A DNA stretch of 53,088 nt from an uncultured Clostridia bacterium (GTDB taxonomy: Bacteria; Bacillota; Clostridia; Peptostreptococcales; Anaerovoracaceae): the NCBI GenBank assembly GCA_947302715.1, contig CAMYVY010000015.1, positions 1 through 53,088 of the forward strand. The letters run 5' to 3'. Below the pieces are notes generated by a model. That model was not told where the DNA came from, did no database searches, and saw only the letters and a list, made by a program, of their open reading frames with translations. A program made the translations under genes and the position numbers. The first letter of the stretch is position 1. The number at the start of each line of letters is the position of its first letter. Below, piece by piece: positions 43,551 to 51,083 of this stretch.

Positions 43551-43580
43551 AAAGGGACGGCATCTTGAAGCCGTCCCTTT
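43551..43580. terminator. Hairpin downstream of the NhaC-family gene
   Basis: AAAGGGACGGC (43551-43561) pairs perfectly with GCCGTCCCTTT (43570-43580). The T run is within the stem, so termination is plausible for the minus-strand transcript but without a long U-tract. Confidence 0.6.
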
Positions 43581-43662
43581 AAAAGCTTGAGCCTTTATCA
43601 ACACGATTATTATACGTCGATTAATCTTTCCGAATGATTAACGTATAACGTAGTAATGTCGC

Positions 43663-45300
43663 TTATGCGTACTCTTCTTCTGATCCCTTGCCGAATAGGT
43701 TCTTGAGGACAAACATGGTTCCAATCATGAGAGCTATCGCAATCACAAGGCCTGCAATCTTTGCTCCATCCGGAAGGAATCCTGAAATCAAGTATGCCAC
43801 AAACGATACCGCCGCTACAGTGAGCGCATACGGCAATTGCGTATTTACATGGTTGATGTGGTTAGACTGAGCACCCGCAGAAGCCATGATTGTAGTATCC
43901 GAAATCGGTGAGCAGTGGTCTCCGCATACAGCACCGGCCATACATGCAGCCATGGATAGTGAAATCATAGTATCGTTTCCTTCAAATAGCGGAATTACTA
44001 TTGGAATAAGGATTCCAAATGTTCCCCAGGATGTTCCTGTTGCGAAAGAAAGTCCTACTGCAATTGCGAAGATTATCGCCGGTAGGAATGCCTGCATGCC
44101 TGCTGCGCTGTTTTCTACCACTCCCGCAACGAAGTCCTTTGCACCCAAGCTATCTGTCATAGTCTTAAGAGTCCAGGCAAAGGTTAGAATCATGATAGCC
44201 GGAACCATTGCTTTGAATCCTTCAGGGAAGCATTCCATAGCTTCTTTGAAAGTGAGTACTCTTCTTCCAATGTACCAAATCAGTGCAAATAGAAGTGCGA
44301 GCATACTTCCGATTGAAAGACCCACTGCAGCATCAGCATTGGAGAAGGAATCGATGACGCTCTCTCCATCAAAGAAGCCGCCGGAATACAGGAGGAATAT
44401 GACGCAGAGTAGAATCAAGACAGCAACCGGAACTATCATATCCTTAACCTGGCCTTTACCTGCAACCTTGTCATCTTCTGCATCAGCATATGGCCTATCT
44501 TCTGTTGTATAGAGATCTCCATGAGCTGCGTTGATTTCATGAGTCTTCATTGGACCATAATCAAATTTCATTACAACAAGCATAATCATCATGATTATAG
44601 TTAGGATTGCATAGTAATTGAATGGGATGCACTTTATAAATCTAAGGAATCCGTCATCACCCTCTACAAATCCCACTACTGCTGCCGCCCAGGACGAAAT
44701 CGGAGCAATGATACATACAGGAGCCGCTGTTGCATCAATGAGATATGCCAATTTAGCCCTGGAAATTTTGTGCTTGTCCGTCACAGGTCTCATTACAGAG
44801 CCAACAGTTAAGCAGTTAAAATAGTCATCAACGAAGATTAAGCATCCAAGTGCGATTGTTGCAAAGGAAGCACCCTTCTTGGTTTTTATTCTGTCCTCAG
44901 CCCAAACACCAAATGCCCCAGATGCACCCGTCTTGTTCATCATGGCTACAAGCCAACCAAGAAGGACCAGGAATACGATGATACCCATATTGTAACTGTC
45001 GGCCAAGTTACCAACGATACCATCATTCATTACATGCTCCAGGATACCAAAGAACCCTTGGCCACCTATAGACCAAAGAACGGCACCACTTACGATACCT
45101 AAAAACAGTGAGCTATAAACTTCTTTTGTAATCAGAGCTAATGCAATAGCAATGATTGGCGGCAATAACGAAATCGCTGTACCATATAGTTTAGGTACAT
45201 ACTCTTCTCCGTCTTCAGCAAATGCAAGAATAGGCAACGCTGCCACCATCAGCAATGCCATTGCAATCACTAAGACAGCCCTTGATTTGGAATTCTTCAT
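43663..45300 (-). CDS. NhaC-family Na+/H+ antiporter-like transporter
   Basis: 545 residues with about eleven membrane helices. Distinctive: an N-terminal hydrophobic segment ending ILAFAEDG that looks like a cleavable signal peptide before the first family helix. Core motifs include GCLIFVDDYFNCLTVGSVMRPV and ACMAGAVCGDHCSPISDTTIMAS, as in the NhaC family, which also includes amino-acid/amine exchangers. GGAGG lies before the ATG; the promoter is at 45360-45388. The substrate cannot be told. Confidence 0.88.
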   Translation of the reverse strand: MKNSKSRAVLVIAMALLMVAALPILAFAEDGEEYVPKLYGTAISLLPPIIAIALALITKEVYSSLFLGIVSGAVLWSIGGQGFFGILEHVMNDGIVGNLADSYNMGIIVFLVLLGWLVAMMNKTGASGAFGVWAEDRIKTKKGASFATIALGCLIFVDDYFNCLTVGSVMRPVTDKHKISRAKLAYLIDATAAPVCIIAPISSWAAAVVGFVEGDDGFLRFIKCIPFNYYAILTIIMMIMLVVMKFDYGPMKTHEINAAHGDLYTTEDRPYADAEDDKVAGKGQVKDMIVPVAVLILLCVIFLLYSGGFFDGESVIDSFSNADAAVGLSIGSMLALLFALIWYIGRRVLTFKEAMECFPEGFKAMVPAIMILTFAWTLKTMTDSLGAKDFVAGVVENSAAGMQAFLPAIIFAIAVGLSFATGTSWGTFGILIPIVIPLFEGNDTMISLSMAACMAGAVCGDHCSPISDTTIMASAGAQSNHINHVNTQLPYALTVAAVSFVAYLISGFLPDGAKIAGLVIAIALMIGTMFVLKNLFGKGSEEEYA

Positions 45301-45614
45301 AAATTACCTCCTCAAATAAGTCCGTTTTATTGTGAAACAACTAATAATTCCATCAATTAATTCTATCACCGCGAACATCTACGGTCAACGAATTATCAGA
45401 CAATTGTGAAGAATTTGTGAAGTAAATTGCCGCGAACACGATACGGTTCATCAATATATGCTATAATTTATATATTTAATAAATTATTACGCCGAAATTT
45501 GTTTAATTGAACAAATTCTATGTGATAAATATACACATATGCACTTGCATATTAGCAGCTTATCTGTTTGCCTAATTAAGAAGCTTTTGGATATAATAAA
45601 GCAAGGTAAGATTA
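45301..45614. other. Divergent intergenic region between NhaC-family and radical SAM genes
   Basis: Contains, on the minus strand, TTGACC-17-TAGAAT (45388-45360) with a CCGCGAACA word in the spacer (45369-45377), repeated at 45430-45438. An inverted repeat AATTTGTT/AACAAATT lies at 45496-45517. The plus strand has TTGCCT-18-TATAAT (45568-45597) before the radical SAM gene. No coding ORF is seen. Confidence 0.55.
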
Positions 45615-46484
45615 ATGATACGATTAAGCGATTATCTAAAAAATGAATACGGCGAGAAGATATACAAGCTCTCTCTAAGTTCGGGTTGCACATGCCCAAA
45701 TAGAGACGGGACTATCGGTTATGGCGGCTGCGCGTTTTGTTCCGAAGGTGGCTCCGGAGACTTTGCTGCTCCACTTGCACCAATAAGCGAGCAGATAGAA
45801 AATGCCAAATCCCGAATCAAGAACAAAACCGACGCAGCCAAATTCATCGCATATTTCCAGTCGTATACGAATACGTATGGGGATGTGAAAAGACTTAAGG
45901 TCCTCTACGAAGAGACCATTAGGCGCGACGATATCGCCATACTCTCTCTCGGTACCAGGCCCGACTGTATCAACGATGACGTGTTGGAGATGCTGAAATA
46001 CCTGAATAATATCAAGCCTGTATGGATTGAGCTTGGACTTCAAACAACAAACGAAGAGACAGCCAATCGAATTAAAAGGGGCTACAGCTTAGGCGTCTTT
46101 GATGGAGCATATAGAAGGCTTACCGACGCCGGGATAACCGTTATTGTCCACGTCATATTCGGACTTCCCGGTGAGAGCAGAGAAGATATGCTTGACACAA
46201 TTCGGTATTTGGCAGCTCTCGATCCTCCGCTATCCGGGATCAAGATTCAGATGCTGCACGTTTTGGAAGGTACCGCGCTTGGCGAGGAATATAAGCGTTC
46301 GCCCTTCCCTATTTTGTCCATGGAGGAATATGCGGATTTGGTTTGCGAAAGCATAAAGATTCTGCCGGATGACATCGTGGTTCACAGAATGACCGGCGAC
46401 GGTCCGGGTTGGCTCCTCATCGAGCCGGATTGGAGTCGAAACAAGCGCAAGGTCATGAACCTCATAAATTCGAAGCTTAAATAA
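45615..46484 (+). CDS. Radical SAM protein, TIGR01212/YhcC-like
   Basis: 289 residues. The cluster motif is CPNRDGTIGYGGCAFC, with Cys27, Cys39 and Cys42, the spaced CX11CX2C form of this family. GLQTTNEETANRIKRGY, HVIFGLPGESREDML and the end HRMTGDGPGWLLIEPDWSRNKRKVMNLIN are family features. Members may act on RNA or small molecules; function is unknown. AAGG lies 8-9 bases before the ATG. Monocistronic. Confidence 0.88.
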   Translation: MIRLSDYLKNEYGEKIYKLSLSSGCTCPNRDGTIGYGGCAFCSEGGSGDFAAPLAPISEQIENAKSRIKNKTDAAKFIAYFQSYTNTYGDVKRLKVLYEETIRRDDIAILSLGTRPDCINDDVLEMLKYLNNIKPVWIELGLQTTNEETANRIKRGYSLGVFDGAYRRLTDAGITVIVHVIFGLPGESREDMLDTIRYLAALDPPLSGIKIQMLHVLEGTALGEEYKRSPFPILSMEEYADLVCESIKILPDDIVVHRMTGDGPGWLLIEPDWSRNKRKVMNLINSKLK

Positions 46485-46494
46485 AATCGAGATT

Positions 46495-46576
46495 CCACTC
46501 CGTGGGTTCTCGTCCATCCATTCACACATTGAAAAAAGAAGCCCTTATGGACTTCTTTTTTCAATGGCGGAGGGCA
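46495..46576. repeat. 82-bp direct repeat, copy 1 (detached tRNA-Ser 3' end)
   Basis: It matches copy 2 (46718-46799) except one base. Read on the minus strand it starts with the last 12 nt of tRNA-Ser (TGCCCTCCGCCA), then the terminator hairpin (46564-46529), then 34 bases downstream. No tRNA body precedes it. Confidence 0.92.
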
Positions 46577-46717
46577 ACGTTCGGCTCTTTCGAGCCTCAC
46601 TCCTACGGACGGATGTCTTTTCTCGACATCCGTCCTTCGCTGTCCTGATTTGCACTGCGTTTCTATCCTCGCTTTGCTCGGATATCTCCGCGCAAATCAG
46701 GCATGGGACTCTCTCAC
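46577..46717 (-). other. 141-bp hairpin-rich segment between the tRNA-Ser repeats
   Basis: On the minus strand three hairpins follow each other: CCTGATTTGC/GCAAATCAGG closing a 38-nt inner part, GGACGGATGTC/GACATCCGTCC (11 pairs), and GGCTC-GAAA-GAGCC with a GNRA tetraloop. The GNRA loop favours minus-strand transcription, that is, downstream of tRNA-Ser. A 12-base word GAGTCCCATGCC from the tRNA T arm recurs at 46711-46700. No promoter was seen inside; an RNA or an inserted element are both possible. Confidence 0.55.
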
Positions 46718-46799
46718 CCACTCCGTGGGTTCTCGTCCATCCATTCACATATTGAAAAAAGAAGCCCTTATGGACTTCTTTTTTCAATGGCGGAGGGCA
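46718..46799. repeat. 82-bp direct repeat, copy 2 (at the genuine tRNA-Ser end)
   Basis: It includes the last 12 nt of tRNA-Ser, its terminator and 34 bases beyond. Copy 1 lies 223 bp away in the same orientation. Confidence 0.92.
46752..46787 (-). terminator. Terminator of tRNA-Ser
   Basis: TTGAAAAAAGAAG pairs with CTTCTTTTTTCAA around a CC...GG loop, starting at the base after the CCA end. Confidence 0.85.
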
Positions 46800-46875
46800 T
46801 GGGACTCGAACCCACGGGGCTGTTACACCTTACTCGCTTTCCAGGCGAGCTCCTTAGCCACTCGGTCAACCCTCC
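46788..46875 (-). tRNA. tRNA-Ser (anticodon GGA)
   Basis: Acceptor GGAGGGT/GCCCTCC, discriminator G, encoded CCA, anticodon loop CTGGAAA in stem CTCGC/GCGAG giving GGA, and a long variable arm (TAAGGTGTAACAGCCCC region), as in serine tRNAs. T arm CGTGGG-TTCGAGT-CCCATG. Confidence 0.96.
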
Positions 46876-46946
46876 GTGCTAAAATACACCCTTTAACAGG
46901 CACTGATATAGTCTATCATAAGCGGTTTTTAAATGCAAACAATTTC

Positions 46947-46975
46947 TTGACACTAAAGGCTCTATTTTGTAAAAT
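46947..46975 (+). promoter_or_regulatory. Promoter of the murT operon
   Basis: TTGACA (46947-46952), 17 bases, TAAAAT (46970-46975); the leader is about 87 nt. Confidence 0.75.
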
Positions 46976-47068
46976 TTTTATTAATGATGGGAATAGGAAT
47001 CTTCAAGTTTTGGGATGGTTTTAGACTCATTTAAGGGACTTGATTAATTGTTATAAAGGGGTATCTAA

Positions 47069-48526
47069 ATGCTTCGATTTTTCTTTGCTCTTTGGGCAGC
47101 AAAGTTTGTTGCCTTCATTTTTAAACTCAGAGGTAATGAACGCGATGATTGGCCTGGACTATTGGCAGGAAAACTCTGCCCGGATTTTCTTGAGCGTATA
47201 AGCAAACCAAAGCTTGTAATAACCATAACCGGGACGAATGGAAAAACCACTACGTCCGCTCTTGTTAATAATCTACTTAAAGAACAGGGCTACAGAACCA
47301 GCTTTAACGACTGGGGCGCAAATATAACCGCCGGGTTTTCCATCAATCTCATGCGTTGCGTAAATATCTTTAATCAGGTAAAACTCGATGCATCTGTCTT
47401 GGAAGCTGATGAACTCACCCTTCCCTATTCCATGGGAAAAATAAAGCCAAACTACATTCTTGTTACAAATATATGCAAGGACTCGCTGAGAAGGAACGGA
47501 CACCCCGAACATATTTTTAACAGGGTGAACAAAGCATTTGAGGTCCTTGGTGACAAAACAACGGCAATACTAAACGCAAATGACCCAATTAGTTCCCAGC
47601 TTGCACTTACGACCGGATCAAGACGCGTCTTTTACGGTATGGCAGATGCGGGTCTTAAGCCCTGGGAAAACATAGCGAAGGATATAGCCGTCTGCCCTCA
47701 CTGCGGAGGCAAAATAAAATATAACTACAGGCTATATCGCCACATCGGAAATTTCTATTGCGAAGATTGCGATTTCCAAACACCTCATGCTGACTATTAT
47801 GCGGAAAGCGTGGATCTGGAAAACAGAATCATCAAAATCCTGGAGCAGACAAATCAAGAGTCGCTTATAACCGACAAGCAGCATCAAACCGAGCATGACT
47901 ATCCCCTTATTTCTGCGACGATATTCAACGCCTTTAACGTCCTTTCCGCAGTCGCGCTCTTTAGGACACTGGGCTTTGAGCAGTCGGTCATTTCAGAATT
48001 TTTATCAAGACAACAGGTCACCAAGATTCGTGAAACGACAGTAGAGTTCAATGGAATCAAATATCATACCTATGGAGCCAAGAGTCAAAACGTCAGCGCT
48101 GCATCAACGGTATTCGAATACATGGCCGAAGAACCCACAATTAAAGACGTGGTTCTTTGTATGGATGAAGTCCAAGACAGAAATCATCCGACGGAGACAC
48201 TAACCTGGCTATACGAAACAGATTATGAAGCGCTGAATAGTCCAAACATAAAGAAGATTGTCTGCGCCGGCCACATGTTCCTAAACCATAAGCTGAGGAT
48301 GCTGCTCGCAGGAATCCCTGAGGAAAAAATCGTTTGCATAGAGGACGAATCAAAGGTACCGCTCTACGTGGACACCGAGGGAATTGAATCAGTCTATGTC
48401 CTCTTCGAAATAGATTACGTAACCAAGGCACTCAATTGGAGAGACGCTATAGTTGCGCAGGCTAAAAAAGTAGCAGCCGAGCAATTGGAAACGAAAGAAA
48501 CCATCGGGAAGGAGGAAACACTATAA
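47069..48526 (+). CDS. murT: MurT-like Mur ligase
   Basis: 485 residues. ATP-binding GTNGKTT (55-61), LEADE (111-115), NxxxDxLRRNG region (134-144) and an inserted zinc ribbon CPHCGG...CEDC (C209, C212, C231, C234), the hallmark of MurT. MurT with GatD amidates the D-Glu alpha-carboxyl of lipid II. Near residue 365 the usual NDN-ADG-D-SWIWD-DFE stretch reads MDEVQDRNHPTETLTWLYETDYE, so the interface to GatD looks altered. AAGGGG lies 7 bases before ATG. Its stop overlaps the gatD start (TAATG). Confidence 0.85.
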   Translation: MLRFFFALWAAKFVAFIFKLRGNERDDWPGLLAGKLCPDFLERISKPKLVITITGTNGKTTTSALVNNLLKEQGYRTSFNDWGANITAGFSINLMRCVNIFNQVKLDASVLEADELTLPYSMGKIKPNYILVTNICKDSLRRNGHPEHIFNRVNKAFEVLGDKTTAILNANDPISSQLALTTGSRRVFYGMADAGLKPWENIAKDIAVCPHCGGKIKYNYRLYRHIGNFYCEDCDFQTPHADYYAESVDLENRIIKILEQTNQESLITDKQHQTEHDYPLISATIFNAFNVLSAVALFRTLGFEQSVISEFLSRQQVTKIRETTVEFNGIKYHTYGAKSQNVSAASTVFEYMAEEPTIKDVVLCMDEVQDRNHPTETLTWLYETDYEALNSPNIKKIVCAGHMFLNHKLRMLLAGIPEEKIVCIEDESKVPLYVDTEGIESVYVLFEIDYVTKALNWRDAIVAQAKKVAAEQLETKETIGKEETL

Positions 48527-49269
48527 TGAAAAACATAGAATTACTCTACCCCGATTATTGCAATATATATGGTGAGAGCTACAATATGGAATACCTGCGA
48601 CGCTGCAACAGCAGCATAAATGTAATTGAGACCGTTCATAAAACCGAGCCCGCCTTTGTTCACGACAAAGTCGACATGGTTTATTTGGGTTGCACTACAG
48701 AGAACAAGCAAGAGCAAATAATTGAACTCCTTAGGCCCTACAAAACAAGAATAGAAGAGCTAATCGAGGAAGGGACCATCTTCCTTATAACCGGGAATTC
48801 GATCGAAATATTCGGTCAAAGCATAACAGACGGAACAAGGATTATTCCCGGACTTGGTGTTTTTGATTTTACCTCCACAAGGTATATGGACGACGATCGA
48901 CACAACTCTCAATACGTCGGAACATTCAATCCTTCCTTCGGCAGCAAAGACGTCAGGGATGAAAATGAATCTCCGATTACAATGCTTGGGCACCGCAGCC
49001 AGTTTTCGTTTTCTTATGGAGACTTCAATTCCAACTATTTTATAGATATTGAAATAGGAATAGGAATGAACCCAGAAACCAAGCGCGAAGGTTTACGCAG
49101 AAATAATTTCTTCGCTACGTATTCGCTGGGACCATATTTTATCCTCAATCCCCTATTTGCAAAATACATTTTAAGAAAAATGAATCTTGATGATACCTTG
49201 GTTTTTGAAAAAGAGATAATGGAAGCATACGAGTACAGATTAAAGGAACTTAGAGAAAACCTCGGTTAA
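48526..49269 (+). CDS. gatD: GatD-like class I glutamine amidotransferase without catalytic Cys/His
   Basis: 247 residues. The overall GatD/CobQ-type amidotransferase fold is kept (start IELLYPDYCNIYGE, end GPYFILNPLFAKYI). The nucleophile loop, normally ICGGYQLLG, reads ITGNSIEIFG (87-97): Thr89 stands where Cys is expected. The histidine of YLHGPLL is replaced: YSLGPYF (200-206), Leu201. So it should not be able to hydrolyse glutamine. AAGGAGG lies 10 bases before the ATG. Translationally coupled to murT. Confidence 0.8.
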   Translation: MKNIELLYPDYCNIYGESYNMEYLRRCNSSINVIETVHKTEPAFVHDKVDMVYLGCTTENKQEQIIELLRPYKTRIEELIEEGTIFLITGNSIEIFGQSITDGTRIIPGLGVFDFTSTRYMDDDRHNSQYVGTFNPSFGSKDVRDENESPITMLGHRSQFSFSYGDFNSNYFIDIEIGIGMNPETKREGLRRNNFFATYSLGPYFILNPLFAKYILRKMNLDDTLVFEKEIMEAYEYRLKELRENLG

Positions 49270-49328
49270 TCAAATGAAATCCAAGTGATATCAGATATTT
49301 GTTTTGTTATAAAAAAGGAGATCATCCC

Positions 49329-50342
49329 ATGAGTAATGTCAAATTCATATTGCAGCGACTAAAACAGATGGACTATGGTGCATTGATTAATAAGGTAAAC
49401 TCCATTTCAAAGAAAACAGGAAAAAGCAAGGCTGCAGTTTTTCTTGATATGGTTTCTTGCGCCAGAAAGCATGGTGCGGGATATATGGACTACGATCTCT
49501 ATGAAATGTACAACCTCACAGAGGAACAGCGAAAGACTTATATGACGCGCGCAAGGAGCAACGAGATATACAAAAAGTATAATAATCCGAAGCGTGTTGA
49601 ATACTTGGATGATAAGACCATATTCAACGACCTGTTCAAGGACTACATAAAGAGAGACTGGGTTGAGATGTCCGACCCCAAGGAAAAGGTGATTGAGTTC
49701 CTTTCCAAGCACGAAAAATTCTTTGCAAAACCATCGGATGCGACCGGAGGGTTTGGTATCGAAATGATAAATACCTCGGATTATGAATCTCTTGATGCTC
49801 TTTACGACTACCTGCTGTCTTTGGATCAATCAGGTGAGTACAAGGGTTTCGAATTGGAGGAGGCCGTGATCCAAGCTCCTGAAATCAGCGCAATTTATCC
49901 GATGGCAATTAACACGGTGCGCGTGGTGACCTTGTTGAAGGATAAAAATGAGCCTCACGTCATATGCGCATATTTCAGAATCGGAAACAACGGAAATGTC
50001 GTTGATAACTTCCACTCCGATGGTATGACAACGCCGGTGGATGTAGAAACCGGAACGGTTCTTTATCCTGCAATTGACAAAAAGAAAAACCTCTACGAGG
50101 TTCATCCTATGACGGGTGCTCCTATTAAGGGATTTGTTTTCCCCGAATGGAAGGAAGCGATTGAAATGGTGAAGTCAGCTGCGCTCGTTGTCCCCGATGT
50201 TGGGTACGCCGGATGGGATGTCGCATTTTCCGATAAGGGTCCGGTATTAATCGAAGGCAACGCCTTCCCAGGGCATGACCTCTATCAGCTCCCCGAGCAT
50301 ACGCCTGATAAGATCGGCATGATGCCCAAATTTGATATTTAG
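49329..50342 (+). CDS. ATP-grasp protein (sugar-transfer-associated type)
   Basis: 337 residues from ATG 49329 (AAGGAG 8 bases upstream). ATP-grasp features: KPSDATGGFGIEM (glycine-rich loop), ELEEAVIQAPEI, NTVRVVTLL and the end GYAGWDVAFSDKGPVLIEGNAFPGHDLYQ with metal-binding Glu/Asn. The N-terminal 110 residues are helical. It resembles the ATPgrasp_ST group found near cell-envelope genes. Its place 59 bases after gatD suggests it ligates an amino acid or amine to a cell-wall precursor (inference). Confidence 0.8.
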   Translation: MSNVKFILQRLKQMDYGALINKVNSISKKTGKSKAAVFLDMVSCARKHGAGYMDYDLYEMYNLTEEQRKTYMTRARSNEIYKKYNNPKRVEYLDDKTIFNDLFKDYIKRDWVEMSDPKEKVIEFLSKHEKFFAKPSDATGGFGIEMINTSDYESLDALYDYLLSLDQSGEYKGFELEEAVIQAPEISAIYPMAINTVRVVTLLKDKNEPHVICAYFRIGNNGNVVDNFHSDGMTTPVDVETGTVLYPAIDKKKNLYEVHPMTGAPIKGFVFPEWKEAIEMVKSAALVVPDVGYAGWDVAFSDKGPVLIEGNAFPGHDLYQLPEHTPDKIGMMPKFDI

Positions 50343-50371
50343 ATTAGTATTTGGATTTAGATATCGTATTT

Positions 50372-50419
50372 TATGTGATCCCGAGATTATGTAATCCCGA
50401 TCTTATATAATCCCGAGAT
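50372..50419. repeat. Three 16-bp tandem repeats at the end of mntP
   Basis: TATGTGATCCCGAGAT, TATGTAATCCCGATCT and TATATAATCCCGAGAT follow directly. The last unit holds the final codons and stop of mntP (50403-50405), the others continue past it. Confidence 0.9.
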
Positions 50420-51050
50420 GTTCCAATAGTATTTTAAAGCCGATGAGTATGAGGATTATCCCTCCTGCGAGCTCGGCTTTTTTCTTGAAGCGCATGCCGA
50501 ATACGTTTCCGATTTTGACGCCGATTGATGAAATAATTAGCGTCGTAATACCGATTATGCTCGCCGAGCTCCATATGTTCACCTTTAAAAAAGCAAAGCT
50601 CACGCCGATAGCAAGAGCGTCGATACTGGTTGCAATCGCAAGCGGGAACATTGCCTTCACACTAAAATCATCGCTGTTAAGATTGCTTTGTTTGCTTGTT
50701 CTCTCTTCTGTCACGGAATCATTGTCGGCTGAATCTATTGTCGCTGCATCGTGTACAGGTGATTCGGCGTCAGCATCTTCCTCGAATGCGCCGCGAATCG
50801 TGGATATTCCGATTGCTGCCAAAACTATAAATGCAATCCAATGATCAAAAGCCTCAATTCTATCTCTAAAGCCGTAGCCAAGGAAATAGCCTATTATGGG
50901 CATCAGAGCCTGGAAGCCACCGAAAAAAACGCCGCAAATCAAGGCGTTTTTCCAACTCATTTTTTGAAGGGTCAGCCCCTTGCAGATGGAAACCGCGAAG
51001 GCATCCATAGCAAGGCCCACCGCAATAAGAAGTAATTCAAATAATGTCAT
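50403..51050 (-). CDS. mntP: Manganese efflux pump MntP
   Basis: 215 residues, six membrane helices. The two duplicated Asp motifs GLAMDAFAVSI and ATSIDALAIGVS are diagnostic. It exports Mn2+ to prevent toxicity. The cytoplasmic loop (about 92-128) is acidic and Ser-rich, longer than usual. AGAG precedes the ATG; no manganese riboswitch of the yybP-ykoY type is upstream. It starts 33 bases after thrC on the same strand. Confidence 0.93.
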   Translation of the reverse strand: MTLFELLLIAVGLAMDAFAVSICKGLTLQKMSWKNALICGVFFGGFQALMPIIGYFLGYGFRDRIEAFDHWIAFIVLAAIGISTIRGAFEEDADAESPVHDAATIDSADNDSVTEERTSKQSNLNSDDFSVKAMFPLAIATSIDALAIGVSFAFLKVNIWSSASIIGITTLIISSIGVKIGNVFGMRFKKKAELAGGIILILIGFKILLEHLGII

Positions 51051-51083
51051 CTCTATATTTCAAATCTACTAATAAAACGATAC

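Noticed and set aside
46545..46787. Minus-strand ORF of 80 codons in the tRNA-Ser repeat region
   Set aside because: It is made of terminator and hairpin sequence; its amino-acid make-up is that of translated tRNA flanks.
51051..51083. Manganese riboswitch before mntP
   Set aside because: Only 33 bases separate mntP from thrC, with no yybP-ykoY motif.
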